Assembly (NCBI RefSeq): GCF_016863615.1
Contig: NZ_BOPF01000029.1
Location: 62,001-126,000, forward strand
Direction of reading: 5' to 3'
Origin: Virgisporangium aliadipatigenens
Lineage (GTDB): Bacteria > Actinomycetota > Actinomycetes > Mycobacteriales > Micromonosporaceae
DNA length: 64,000 bases
Both the position numbers and the translations under genes were made by a program. Below, piece by piece: positions 16,846 to 25,928 of the stretch. Under the pieces are notes generated by a model that saw only the letters and a list, made by a program, of their open reading frames with translations, did no database searches and was not told where the DNA came from. Positions within the stretch are counted from its first letter, which is position 1. Each line of letters opens with the position of its first letter.

Positions 16846-16925
16846 CTCGGGTCCGCCGTGGGCGCGACCGTTCCTCCCGCGAGAGACCGTTCGGGCCGAG
16901 GCGGCCCTCACTGCCACGCCCGCGG
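16846..16925. repeat. Copy 1 of an 80-bp dispersed repeat
   Basis: This segment matches 51501-51580 over 80 bp without gaps, with seven mismatches by hand alignment. Both copies contain an 8-bp direct repeat (here GACCGTTC twice, 19 bp apart) and a GGGCCG/CGGCCC hairpin. Here the repeat overlaps the last codons of the glycosyltransferase gene, whose stop codon (16908-16910) falls inside it. Confidence 0.7.
16893..16907 (-). terminator. Hairpin after the glycosyltransferase gene
   Basis: GGGCCG-AGG-CGGCCC forms a 6-bp stem with a 3-nt loop directly next to the stop codon. The same stem exists in the second repeat copy, with the loop changed to GGG. A terminator or 3'-end stabiliser is likely. 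Confidence 0.45.
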
Positions 16926-18041
16926 TGCCAAGGGCGTCAGCGCCTCCAGCGCGGTGGCGGCGGCGCCCGCGCCGTCGACGGCGCGCAGCCGTTCGCCGAG
17001 CCGCGCCGCCCGCTCACGCAGTGCGGGGTCGCCGGTCAGCCGGCGAACGGCGTCCCTGATCCCGGCCACCGATGCCGTGCGCGGCAACGCGATGCCGGCG
17101 CCGGCCGCCGCGACCGACGCCGCGACGAGGGGCTGATCCGTGTGTCCGCTCATCGGGAACATCAGCACCGGCAGCCCGTGCGCCAGCGCCAGCATCGTCG
17201 TGCCGTGCCCGCCGTGGCCGATGACCGCACGCACACCCGGCATCACCTCGGCGTGCGACGCGAACGACCGCATCGTGACGTTCGACGGCGGCCGCAGCCG
17301 GTGGGCCTCCACGGAGGTGCCGACCGTCGCCACGGCGCGGACCGGGAGGCCGTCGAGAGCGTCGAGGATGCGCTGGAGGCATTGCCGCTGACCGGGATAG
17401 CTGATGGTGCTCAGGCTCACCAGCACCGGTGCGTCATCGGCGGCGGGGGCGGCCGTTCCCGGGGCCGTGGCGAAGACCGGTCCGGTCTGTACCGTCGGCG
17501 CCGGCAGCGGCCCGCCGCCGTTCGGGATCACGTCGAGCCCCGGCAGCGTCGTGACCACCAGCAGATCGGGCAACGCCCGTCGGTTCGCCGGATGCGCGCC
17601 GGCGCATCGCAGCCACCAGCCCATCGGGCTGCGCCGCGACCACTGGTCACGCCAGTAGCCGGAGTAGGCGTGCACCAGCAGGGCGACCCGGACGCCGGTC
17701 GCGCGCACCCGCCGCAACGCGCCGGGAATCATGCAGTCCACCAGCACCAGCCCGGCGCCGCTCCGCTCCACCGCCGCCGCGAGGTCCCGGCCGTAGCCGG
17801 GGTCGGAGGCGAGCGGCAGCCAGGACAGCATGGTGCGCAGGCCCGGATCCTCGGCGCGGGGGCTCCACGCGCGGGGGCTCGACCACGGGCGCGGGCGCAG
17901 ACCAGCGGCCGCGAACGCCGCGTGCTGACTGTCGTGAGCCAGCACGGAAACGTCGTGCCCCCGGCGGGCCAACTCCCGCGCGATCGCCACCGTCGGCAGC
18001 GTGTTGCCGCCCGCGTCGAGCGTCCCCACGAGAACTCTCAT
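16908..18041 (-). CDS. MGT/UGT-type glycosyltransferase (GT1)
   Basis: 377 residues with the GT-B fold of natural-product and macrolide glycosyltransferases. The N-terminal acceptor domain starts MRVLVGTLDAGGN and has LARRGHDVSVLAHD. The C-terminal donor domain has the nucleotide-sugar signature, seen as VIGHGGHGTTMLALAHGLPVL followed by DQPLVAASV. The glycine-rich HGGHGT and the distal DQ pair are the expected sugar-nucleotide contacts. Start ATG overlaps the stop of the FAD monooxygenase gene (ATGA). The pairing suggests either tailoring of a small molecule (hydroxylate, then glycosylate) or inactivation of a foreign one, in the manner of macrolide- or rifamycin-modifying enzymes; this is inference. 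Confidence 0.85.
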   Translation of the reverse strand: MRVLVGTLDAGGNTLPTVAIARELARRGHDVSVLAHDSQHAAFAAAGLRPRPWSSPRAWSPRAEDPGLRTMLSWLPLASDPGYGRDLAAAVERSGAGLVLVDCMIPGALRRVRATGVRVALLVHAYSGYWRDQWSRRSPMGWWLRCAGAHPANRRALPDLLVVTTLPGLDVIPNGGGPLPAPTVQTGPVFATAPGTAAPAADDAPVLVSLSTISYPGQRQCLQRILDALDGLPVRAVATVGTSVEAHRLRPPSNVTMRSFASHAEVMPGVRAVIGHGGHGTTMLALAHGLPVLMFPMSGHTDQPLVAASVAAAGAGIALPRTASVAGIRDAVRRLTGDPALRERAARLGERLRAVDGAGAAATALEALTPLAPRAWQ

Positions 18042-19450
18042 GACCCGGGCCGGATCCCGGCGAGCGCGGCCTCGACGCCGGCCGGACCGCCCCGCCAGGC
18101 GACGTGGGCATCCGGGCGCACCAGGGTCCACGGCGTCGCGGGGTCGGCGGGCGGCGCCAGCACGACGTCGTTCGGCCGGGCGTCGATCGCCGCCTTGGCC
18201 GACTCGGGCGCCACGAGGACGAACCTCCCCTCGCGCAACGCCTCGTACAGCCGCCGCGAGTCCTGCAGCGGCACGTCAAGGGCCCGTGGCGCCCGCGGAT
18301 AGTCGATGCCGATCCCGGAGATCGTGCCGGCCGCCTTGCGGGCCACGGCCGGCAGGCGCAGCGCGGCCCCGCCGAGAACGTTGCGGGCCAGCCGACCGGC
18401 CCGGGAGCGGACCATCGCCATGCGGATGATCGCGCCGCTGCTGCGCAGGACGAGCCGGCCGACCGGGTGGCGTTCGCTCTCGTAGGTGTCGAGCAGGCCG
18501 TGCGGTGCCGCGCCCCGGGCCGCCGCGGCGAGTTTCCAGCCGAGGTTGGCGGCGTCCTGCAGGCCGGTGTTCATGCCCTGGCCGCCGGCGGGGGAGTGCA
18601 CGTGTGCCGCGTCGCCGGCCAGGAAGACCCGCCCGACCCGGTAGTGCGGGGCCTGCCGTTCGTCGCTGTGGAAGCGGGACATCCAGCGCGCCTCCCGGAG
18701 ACCGAAGTCGGTGCCGAGCGCGCGCCGGGTCACGTCGCGGATGTCGGCCAGGGTCACCGGTGCCGTGTCGGGGAGCTGGTGCAGCCGGTCCCAGGCGAAG
18801 ATCCGGTACCAGCCGTCGCCGAACGGCGCGACGAAGGCGAACGCGTCGCCGACCGCGTTGACGGCGAGGACGTTCGGGGGTGCCTCGGTCAGCCGCACGT
18901 CCGCGAGCATGATCGAGCTGAGGACCGACTTTCCGGGGAACGGCACGCCGAGCGCCTCCCGCACGGCGCTGTGCACCCCGTCGGCCCCGACGACGTAGTC
19001 CGCGCGGAACACCGTGTCCGAGTGGGATGTGCCGTCGACGGTCAGGTCGACACCGTCCGGGTCCTGACGCAGCGCGGTCACCCGGGCGTCGCGCACGATG
19101 CGTGCGCCGGCGGCGAGCGCCCGTTCGCTCAGTACCCGTTCGACATTGTATTGAGGGGTGATCAACAGATAGGGGAACCTGGTCGGCAGGGTGGACAGGT
19201 CGATGCGCAGGCGGTCGAAGAGGCGCAGCCGATCGACCGGCGCGCCGTCGGCGATCACCTCGTCGGCGAGCCCGCGGGCGTCCAGGTGCTCCAGCGTCCG
19301 GGCGTGGACGCCGAACGCGCGGGTCAGATTGGACCCGGTGTCGCGCCGCTCCAACACGGTCACGTCGACACCGGCGCGGGCCAGGTCCCCGGCGAGCAGC
19401 AGCCCGGTAGGTCCGGCGCCGACGACGGCGACGGTGCTCCGTTCGGTCAT
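18038..19450 (-). CDS. Class A FAD-dependent aromatic monooxygenase
   Basis: 470 residues. The N-terminal dinucleotide fold is GAGPTGLLLAGDLARAG (G11-x-G13-x-x-G16), ending in the ribose-binding Glu of VLERRD. The second FAD motif is GDAAHVHSPAGGQGMNTGLQDA. The DG motif appears as VVGADGVHSAVRE. The length and the C-terminal thioredoxin-like end (RPDAHVAWRGG) fit the PHBH/RdmE group that hydroxylates polyketides, phenols or rifamycins using NAD(P)H and O2. Start ATG overlaps the stop of the preceding 81-aa gene, and its stop overlaps the glycosyltransferase start, so the three are co-translated. Confidence 0.88.
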   Translation of the reverse strand: MTERSTVAVVGAGPTGLLLAGDLARAGVDVTVLERRDTGSNLTRAFGVHARTLEHLDARGLADEVIADGAPVDRLRLFDRLRIDLSTLPTRFPYLLITPQYNVERVLSERALAAGARIVRDARVTALRQDPDGVDLTVDGTSHSDTVFRADYVVGADGVHSAVREALGVPFPGKSVLSSIMLADVRLTEAPPNVLAVNAVGDAFAFVAPFGDGWYRIFAWDRLHQLPDTAPVTLADIRDVTRRALGTDFGLREARWMSRFHSDERQAPHYRVGRVFLAGDAAHVHSPAGGQGMNTGLQDAANLGWKLAAAARGAAPHGLLDTYESERHPVGRLVLRSSGAIIRMAMVRSRAGRLARNVLGGAALRLPAVARKAAGTISGIGIDYPRAPRALDVPLQDSRRLYEALREGRFVLVAPESAKAAIDARPNDVVLAPPADPATPWTLVRPDAHVAWRGGPAGVEAALAGIRPGS

Positions 19451-19692
19451 GACGAACTCCTGTCTCGGTCGTTTCCGGTGGCGGCAGCCGACGGGATCAG
19501 GGACAGCAACTCGTGCCCGTTGTCCCAGAGGAGGTTCAGCAGTGCGCGCAGCGACGCCTGGTCGAGATCCTCGACGATCAGCACCGTGCGATCGTCCACT
19601 GTGGACACCCGCCCGAACCGGGTCCGGATGAGTGCCAGCAGGGTGTGCGGGACCGGCCCGCGCATCGTGAGTTCGCACCGTCGGTTGGCCAT
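19447..19692 (-). CDS. Small conserved-looking protein, first of the monooxygenase operon
   Basis: 81 residues. I do not recognise a family. The middle reads as an alpha-beta unit (ELTMRGPVPHTLLALIRTRF, DDRTVLIVEDLDQASLRALL), which could be a ferredoxin-like or ACT-like fold; the last 15 residues look disordered. The stop overlaps the start codon of the FAD monooxygenase (ATGA). Tight coupling argues that the frame is real and that the product assists or accompanies the monooxygenase. Confidence 0.6.
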   Translation of the reverse strand: MANRRCELTMRGPVPHTLLALIRTRFGRVSTVDDRTVLIVEDLDQASLRALLNLLWDNGHELLSLIPSAAATGNDRDRSSS

Positions 19693-19758
19693 GGCGCCGA
19701 TGGAACCGGCCGTCGGGGTGCCCGCGCACCACCCCGGGCAGGATGTACCCGGGGTAGG

Positions 19759-21990
19759 TCAGATGAGGCCGAGGCCGCGGGCGGCCGCCACGGCGTCCGG
19801 GCGGGAGGCCACCCCGAGCTTGCGGTAGAGGCTCTTGCTGTACGCCTTGACCGTGTTGACGGACAGGAACAGCGCCGCGCCGATCTCGCGCTGGGTGGCC
19901 GTGCCCTGCAGGGCACGCAGGATCGACAGTTCGCGGTCGGTCAGTTCCTCCGCGAGGGCACCCGCACGCACCGCCGCCCGGGTGGATCCCCGGCCGATCC
20001 GGCGTTCGGCCTCCGCCAGCCGGGCCGCCGCGAACGGGCTGACCGGCTCGTCGGCCACCACCTCGCGGGCCCGCGCCAGCGCGGCGACGGCGGCGACGCG
20101 GTCCCCGCAGGCGAGTTCGGCGTCGGCGAGGTACACCAACCCGACGATCTGCAACGTCGGGCGGGGCTGCAGCTCCACCAGGGCGATGGCGTGGCGCAGC
20201 AGGGCGGCCGCCGCGCCGAACTCGGCATTGTGGTGACAGCGCCGCCCCTCGGCGATCCGCAGCGCGCCGAGGCCGGGCGTTCGGGCCAGCCGGCGGTCCT
20301 GGTCGAAGCCTGCCGCGAGCGGGGCGACCGCACGCAGCATCCGGTCGCACTCGTCGCTGCGCCCGGCCTCCATCAGGCTGATCGACATCGAGCCGGCGAC
20401 CTGGATGACGAGCCACGGCGGCCACGAGTCCCGGCGCCGCGGCCACAGCTCCAGGAACAGCTCCGCGGCGTCGGCGAACCGGCCGTCGCGGGCCAGCGTG
20501 GTCGCCAGGGTCTGGCGCACGTTCGGATGCCCGGGGCGCCCGCCCGCCGTCTCCAGCGCGAACGCCTCCCGGGCCAGGGCCAGGGAACGGGCCGAGTCCG
20601 CCTCGGTCAGCCCGAAGTAGGCGCGCAGGCTCAACACGGCGGCGCGGAAGCTGTGCCAGCCGGGCATCGTGGTGTCGGCGGTGGCGTGGGACTCGCTGAA
20701 GTCCAGCCACCGCACGGTGCGCGGCCGGTCGCCGCAGATCGTCGCGGCGTACGCCAGGGACCAGGCGAACGGGGCGTCGACCAGTTCGACCGGAATCTGC
20801 TCACCGAGCCGGAGATAGACGGCCTGGGCGCCACGGGCGAAGAACCAGCTGTCGGCATGCTCGCGCAACAGCGCGGCGGCCGCGGCGGGGAGCCCGGCCC
20901 GCAGCAGGTGATCGGCCGCGTCGTCGATGCGCCCCTGCCCGGCGAACCACCCCGCGGCCCGCTCGTGCACCTCCCGCGGATCGGTACCCGGCCGGTGCAG
21001 CAACGCGTCGCGCAGCAGGCTGTGGCACCGGTACCAGTGCCGGTCCTCGTCCAGCGCGGCCACGAACAGGTCCGCGCGCACCAGGTCGGCCAGCACCCGC
21101 GCCGAACCGCTCACCCGCAGCGCCGCGTCGCACAGCGGCCCGGACAGCAGATCCAGCGGCGCCGAACGCACCAGCAGGTCACGCTGCTCCGGGGCCAGCC
21201 CGGGCAGCACCTCCGCCGCGAAGTAGTCGACCAGGTGCCGGTCGTCGCCGCGCACCCGGGACGGATCCGCGCGCAGCGCCAGGGCGGCCAGCTGCAGCCC
21301 CGCCGCCCATCCCTCGGTGCGCTGCCACAGGGCGTCCACCGCCGGCGCGTCGAGCGCGACGCCGGACACCGCCGACACGAGAGCGGCCGCCTCGCCGGTG
21401 GAGAACTCCAGCTGCGCGGCCCGCAGTTCGGTGAGATCGCCGCGCACCCGCAGCCGCGCCAGGGGCAGCGGGGGATCGGAGCGCCCGGCGATCACCAGCC
21501 GCAGCGCCGGCGGCAGGTACGACACCAGGAACTCGACCGCCTCGTGGATCCGCGGATCGGTGAGCACGTGGTAGTCGTCGAGCACCAGAACCTGCCGGGT
21601 GGTGGCGGCGGCCAGTTCGTTCAACAGGATCGGCAGGGCGAGGTCGACGGCCGGAACCTCGCCCGCCCCGAGCGCGTCGAGCGGCTCCGCGCTGACCGCG
21701 TCGCCGGCCTCCCGCAGGGCGGTCAGCACGTAGGCCCAGAACCGGGCCGGCTCGTCGTCGCCGGCGTCGAGGGAGACCCAGGCGATGCGTCGCGTCTCGG
21801 CCGGGTCCCGCGCCCAGCCGGTCAGCAGGCTCGTCTTGCCCCATCCGGCCGGCGCCACGACCACCGTCAGTCGGGTCTCGGCGGCGCGCAGCAGCTGCGT
21901 GAGCCGCTCGCGCGGGACCGCACCCGGCCGGGCCGGGGGGATCACCCGTTTCGCGGTGAGCAGCGGCCTGCCGGGCCGTCCCGTCGTCAT
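19759..21990 (-). CDS. LuxR-family LAL transcriptional regulator (MalT-like)
   Basis: 743 residues. An N-terminal STAND ATPase has Walker A APAGWGKTSLL (about 46-56) and Walker B VLVLDDYHVL. The middle carries degenerate TPR-like helices (MalT-type sensor region). The C terminus is a LuxR HTH starting ELTDRELSILRALQG, with the recognition helix TQREIGAALFLSVNTVKAYSK. It binds DNA after nucleotide- and effector-driven oligomerisation. It is encoded 66 bp upstream of the 81-aa/monooxygenase/glycosyltransferase set on the same strand, so it is the natural candidate activator of that operon and may share its transcript. Confidence 0.9.
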   Translation of the reverse strand: MTTGRPGRPLLTAKRVIPPARPGAVPRERLTQLLRAAETRLTVVVAPAGWGKTSLLTGWARDPAETRRIAWVSLDAGDDEPARFWAYVLTALREAGDAVSAEPLDALGAGEVPAVDLALPILLNELAAATTRQVLVLDDYHVLTDPRIHEAVEFLVSYLPPALRLVIAGRSDPPLPLARLRVRGDLTELRAAQLEFSTGEAAALVSAVSGVALDAPAVDALWQRTEGWAAGLQLAALALRADPSRVRGDDRHLVDYFAAEVLPGLAPEQRDLLVRSAPLDLLSGPLCDAALRVSGSARVLADLVRADLFVAALDEDRHWYRCHSLLRDALLHRPGTDPREVHERAAGWFAGQGRIDDAADHLLRAGLPAAAAALLREHADSWFFARGAQAVYLRLGEQIPVELVDAPFAWSLAYAATICGDRPRTVRWLDFSESHATADTTMPGWHSFRAAVLSLRAYFGLTEADSARSLALAREAFALETAGGRPGHPNVRQTLATTLARDGRFADAAELFLELWPRRRDSWPPWLVIQVAGSMSISLMEAGRSDECDRMLRAVAPLAAGFDQDRRLARTPGLGALRIAEGRRCHHNAEFGAAAALLRHAIALVELQPRPTLQIVGLVYLADAELACGDRVAAVAALARAREVVADEPVSPFAAARLAEAERRIGRGSTRAAVRAGALAEELTDRELSILRALQGTATQREIGAALFLSVNTVKAYSKSLYRKLGVASRPDAVAAARGLGLI

Positions 21991-22045
21991 CGCGGGGCCG
22001 GCTCCGGACCCGCCGCCCCGAGCGCCGCGGTGAATGCCATCGGCG

Positions 22046-22627
22046 TCACTCGTCGACGTCGGTCCGCGGAACGGGCGTCCTCGGTGCCGGGACCGGACAG
22101 GCGGCGACCCCGGTGACCCGCTCGCGCACCAGCTGTCCGCCGGTACCGACCGCCACGATCACGACGAAGGTCGCCAGCTGGCTCCCCAGCACGGCAGTCA
22201 GATATGTCGGCAGCCCGCAGGTGGCCAGGGGCAGGAGGGCCGCGAGCGCGTATCCGGTGGCCGTCGCGGCCGCGATCCGCCCCGCGGTCCACCCCAGTTC
22301 CGACGCGACCCGCCGCCGGAGCGTGCGCCGCGGCTCCCGACCCGCGTCGGGCGCGGCGACGGAGACCAGCGCCACGACGGTCAGAACGGGCCACAGCCGC
22401 CAGCCCGAAGCGCCGAAGACGTCACGCCCGGCCCCGATGGTGAATCCGATCCAGTGCAGCGCCCACCAGCTCAGCCGCCCCGCCCAGGTCCACGGCGCGA
22501 ACGTGCGGCCCAGCACGACGGCCAGGTCCGCGCGGGAACGCGCCCGATCCACCGGGGATGTGCCGGTCGAGTCGGCCGCCGCCTCGGTGCGGTCCGGTGC
22601 CGGTTCGGATCGGGTCGTGGCGGACAT
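22046..22627 (-). CDS. Hypothetical integral membrane protein
   Basis: 193 residues from ATG 22627; an earlier ATG at 22699 is possible, but the extra residues look non-coding. After a hydrophilic Asp/Arg-rich N terminus (1-50) come hydrophobic stretches: a segment around WWALHWIGFTIGAG, WPVLTVVALVSVAAP, and a pair near the C terminus (ATATGYALAALLPLATCG and the run ending ATFVVIVAVGTGG). This suggests three or four TM helices. I recognise no family. It lies 55 bp upstream of the LAL gene on the same strand and could be its sensor partner. Confidence 0.55.
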   Translation of the reverse strand: MSATTRSEPAPDRTEAAADSTGTSPVDRARSRADLAVVLGRTFAPWTWAGRLSWWALHWIGFTIGAGRDVFGASGWRLWPVLTVVALVSVAAPDAGREPRRTLRRRVASELGWTAGRIAAATATGYALAALLPLATCGLPTYLTAVLGSQLATFVVIVAVGTGGQLVRERVTGVAACPVPAPRTPVPRTDVDE

Positions 22628-22777
22628 CGGACGATTGTCGCCGATCTCGCCGGGCCGGCAGAAGGGTGTCGGCACGGGCGGGTGACATCCGCCGATCATC
22701 GGAGCCGGCTCAGACGTTCAAGCATTTCCATACGTGATGCTGGACAGTGCGCGCCACGCGCGGAATCGTGCTGAACC

Positions 22778-25700
22778 GTGGGGCTGCGCATCCAGGTCCT
22801 CGGTCCGGTCCGGGCGTGGCGCGGCACCGAGGAGATCGACTTCGGCCGGCCGGGGCAGCGCGCGGTACTGGGCCTGCTGGCGCTCGCGGGCGGTCGGCCG
22901 GTGCTGCGGCCCGAGCTGGTCGACCTGCTGTGGGCGGAACGGCCGCCGGTGCGCGCCGTCAACGTGATCCAGACCCACGTCAAAGGCCTGCGCCGGCTGC
23001 TGGAACCGGACCGGCTGCCGCGCGGTCGCAGCGCCGTTCTGCCGGCGGTCGGTGACGGGTACGCGCTGTCGGTCCCACCCGGGACGGTCGACCTGGCCGA
23101 GTTCCGGCGGCTGGTCGGCGCGGCCGTGGCTCGACAGCGGGCCGGCGAACTGGTGGCGGCCGCCGCGCTGCTCGGCGAGGCGGTGTCGCTGTGGACCGCG
23201 CGACCGCTGGCCGACATTCCTTACCTCGCCGACAGCCCACGGATCACCGCCCTGGACCGGGAACGGCACGCCGCGCTGGCCCGGTACGGCGACCTGATGA
23301 TCGCCACCGGCTCGGCCGTCGACGTGCTGGCCCCATTGGAGGCGAACGCCGGCGACCACCCGCTCGACGAACTCGCCCAGGCCCTGCTGATCCGGGCCTA
23401 CCACGCGGCCGGCCGGCGGGACGACGCGTTCGCCGCGTACGAGGCGGTCCGTCGACGCCTCGCCGACCAGCTCGGTATCGACCCGGGCCCCGAACTGGTC
23501 GCCGCGCACGCCGAACTGCTGCGCACCAGCGCGGCGCCCACCGCGTCCGATCCGGCGACGGCAGCGGCGTCCACCACCGGCGGGCGAGCGGCACCGGCCC
23601 AGCTGCCGGCCGACGTCTTCGGCTTCACCGGCCGGGAACGGGAACTGGCCGCCCTCGACGCCGCCCTACCCGACCGAGACGCCGAGGCACGGCCCGCCGA
23701 CCGTCGTGGCGCCGAAGACCGGCCCACCGGCGGCCGAGACGCCGGAGACCGGGGTGCGGAAGGGCGGGACAGCGCCGCACAGCCGATCCTGATCTCGGCG
23801 GTCGCCGGCACCGCCGGCGTCGGCAAGAGCGCGCTCGCCGTGCACTGGGCGCACCGCGTCCGGCACCGGTTCCCGGACGGGCAGCTGCACGTCGACCTGC
23901 GCGGCTACGACCCGGCACAGCCGGTACCCGCCGCGACGGTGCTCGCCGGCTTCCTGCGCGCGCTCGGCCTGCCCGGCCAGCAGATCCCCGACGAGCTGGA
24001 CGAACTCGCCGCCCGGTACCGCACCGAGGTGGCCGACCGGCGGATGCTCCTGCTGCTGGACAACGCCGGCTCGGTGGAGCAGGTCCGCCCGCTGCTGCCC
24101 GGAACCCCCGGCTGCGTGGTCGTGGTGACCAGCCGCGACCCGCTCGCCGGCCTGGTGGCGCGCCACGGCGCCCGACGCATCGACCTGGACCTGCTGCCGG
24201 CCGACGAGGCGCTGGCCCTGCTCGGCACCCTGATCGGGGCCCGGGTGGCGGCCGAACCCGACGCGGCGGCGGCCCTCGTGGCCCAGTGTGCCCGGCTGCC
24301 GCTGGCGCTGCGCCTCACCGCCGAACTCGCCGTCGGGCGGCCCGCGGCGAGGCTCGCCGACCTGGTGGGCGAACTCGACGACGAGCGCGAACGCATCGAC
24401 CGTCTCGACGCCGGAGGTGACCCGCGCACGGCACTCCGGGCGGTCTTCTCGTGGTCGTACCGTCAACTGCCGGCGGCTGCCGCGCGGGCGTTCCACCTGA
24501 TGGGTCTGCATCCGGGTCCGGACCTCGACGTGGCCGCGGCGGCCGCGCTGATCGGCGCCGACGGCGGTGCCCCGCTCGACGGCCTGGCCCGGGCCTACCT
24601 GATCCGGCCCACCGGCGACGGCCGGTACGGCATGCACGATCTGCTGCGGGCCTACGCGGCCGAACTGTCGAGCGAACGCGACGACGCGCAGACCCGGCGG
24701 GCGGCGCTCGACCGGCTGCTGGCCCACTATCTGGCGGCGGCGACCCGGGCGATGGACCTGCTGTACCCGGCGGAACAGCACCGCCGGCCGGAGGTGGCCG
24801 ACGACGCCGCGCCGGGGCCGCGCTGGGAGACGCCGGAGGCGGCCGGCGCGTGGCTCGACACCGAACTGCCCAATCTCCGCGCGGTCTGCCTGCACGCCGC
24901 GCGGCACGGCCGGCCGGAATACCCGGCGCGGATGGGCGGGGTGCTGTCGCGCTATCTCAACGCCGGCCATCCGCTCGACGCGCTGGCGATCTACGAGAGC
25001 GTCCTGACCGTCGCCGACCCGGCCGGCCACGCGCTGACCCGGCTCAATCTCGGCGGCACCCACATCCGGCTCGGGCGCTACGACCGGGCCGAGGAGCACT
25101 ATCGTCGGGCGCTGGCCGCGTTCCGGGCGATCGGCGACGAGACCGGCGCCGCGCGGGCGCTCGGCGGACTGGGGCTGGTGTGCGAGGCCGTCGGTCGCTA
25201 CGCCGCCGCCGCCGGGCACTTCGCCGACGCCCTTGTCCTGTTCGAACGGCTCGGCGACGCCACCGGGCAGGTCCGCGCGATCACGAGCCTGGGCCTGGTG
25301 GAGAGCCGCTTCGGCCGGCATGCGCGCGCCGTCGAGCACCATCAGCGGGCGCTGCGCATCGCGCGGGGTACGGACGACCGGTTCGGTGTGGCGAGCACGC
25401 TGCTCAACCTGGGGCTCGCGGAGTTCCGTTCGGGCCGGTGCGCCGCCGCGGCCGAACACCAGCGGGAGGCGTTGGCCATCTCCACGGCGATCGGGGACCG
25501 GTTCGGTGCCGCGCACGCGCTGACCAATCTCGGCGACCTCGCCCGGCGGGACGGCCGGCACGCCGCCGCTGTCGGCCACCACGAACGGGCCCTCGCCACG
25601 TTCCGCGAACTCCAGGAGCCGTACGGCGAGGCGTGCGCCCAGAACGGTCTCGGCGAGGCGCTCGGCGACCTCGGTCAGTATGCCGAGGCGATCGAACGGC

Positions 25701-25921
25701 ACGGCGGCGCACTGTCGATCGCGGCGGCCATCGGCGACCGCGAGGAACACGCCCGCGCGGCGGTCGGCCTCGGCGAGGCGTACGCGGGTGCCGGGGACCT
25801 CGCCGCGGCGCGCCGTCATCTCGAGTGCGCGCTGGCCCTCTACACCGAACTCGGCGCGGTGGAGGCGGGCGACGTGCGGGCCCGCCTCCACCGCCTGCCG
25901 ACGTCGGCGCGTGCTTCCTAG
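22778..25921 (+). CDS. AfsR/SARP-family transcriptional activator
   Basis: 1047 residues, GTG start. Order of domains: OmpR-like winged helix (about 1-90, starting LRIQVLGPVRAW), bacterial transcriptional activator domain BTAD (about 95-250), a Gly/Asp/Arg-rich linker (about 290-335) that looks like low-complexity insertion, NB-ARC STAND ATPase with P-loop GTAGVGKSALA (about 343), and a C-terminal array of TPRs with SARGTDDRFGVAS-like units (about 750-1040). This is the AfsR layout: direct-repeat DNA binding plus a nucleotide-gated TPR sensor. It is divergent from the membrane-protein gene at 22627. It could control the LAL/monooxygenase set or the downstream secreted protein. Confidence 0.9.
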   Translation: MGLRIQVLGPVRAWRGTEEIDFGRPGQRAVLGLLALAGGRPVLRPELVDLLWAERPPVRAVNVIQTHVKGLRRLLEPDRLPRGRSAVLPAVGDGYALSVPPGTVDLAEFRRLVGAAVARQRAGELVAAAALLGEAVSLWTARPLADIPYLADSPRITALDRERHAALARYGDLMIATGSAVDVLAPLEANAGDHPLDELAQALLIRAYHAAGRRDDAFAAYEAVRRRLADQLGIDPGPELVAAHAELLRTSAAPTASDPATAAASTTGGRAAPAQLPADVFGFTGRERELAALDAALPDRDAEARPADRRGAEDRPTGGRDAGDRGAEGRDSAAQPILISAVAGTAGVGKSALAVHWAHRVRHRFPDGQLHVDLRGYDPAQPVPAATVLAGFLRALGLPGQQIPDELDELAARYRTEVADRRMLLLLDNAGSVEQVRPLLPGTPGCVVVVTSRDPLAGLVARHGARRIDLDLLPADEALALLGTLIGARVAAEPDAAAALVAQCARLPLALRLTAELAVGRPAARLADLVGELDDERERIDRLDAGGDPRTALRAVFSWSYRQLPAAAARAFHLMGLHPGPDLDVAAAAALIGADGGAPLDGLARAYLIRPTGDGRYGMHDLLRAYAAELSSERDDAQTRRAALDRLLAHYLAAATRAMDLLYPAEQHRRPEVADDAAPGPRWETPEAAGAWLDTELPNLRAVCLHAARHGRPEYPARMGGVLSRYLNAGHPLDALAIYESVLTVADPAGHALTRLNLGGTHIRLGRYDRAEEHYRRALAAFRAIGDETGAARALGGLGLVCEAVGRYAAAAGHFADALVLFERLGDATGQVRAITSLGLVESRFGRHARAVEHHQRALRIARGTDDRFGVASTLLNLGLAEFRSGRCAAAAEHQREALAISTAIGDRFGAAHALTNLGDLARRDGRHAAAVGHHERALATFRELQEPYGEACAQNGLGEALGDLGQYAEAIERHGGALSIAAAIGDREEHARAAVGLGEAYAGAGDLAAARRHLECALALYTELGAVEAGDVRARLHRLPTSARAS

Positions 25922-25928
25922 GCAATGC

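Noticed and set aside
22046-25921. Possible large polyketide or peptide synthetase locus around the regulators
   Set aside because: No ketosynthase, adenylation, carrier or condensation motifs in any frame; only regulators and tailoring-type enzymes are present.
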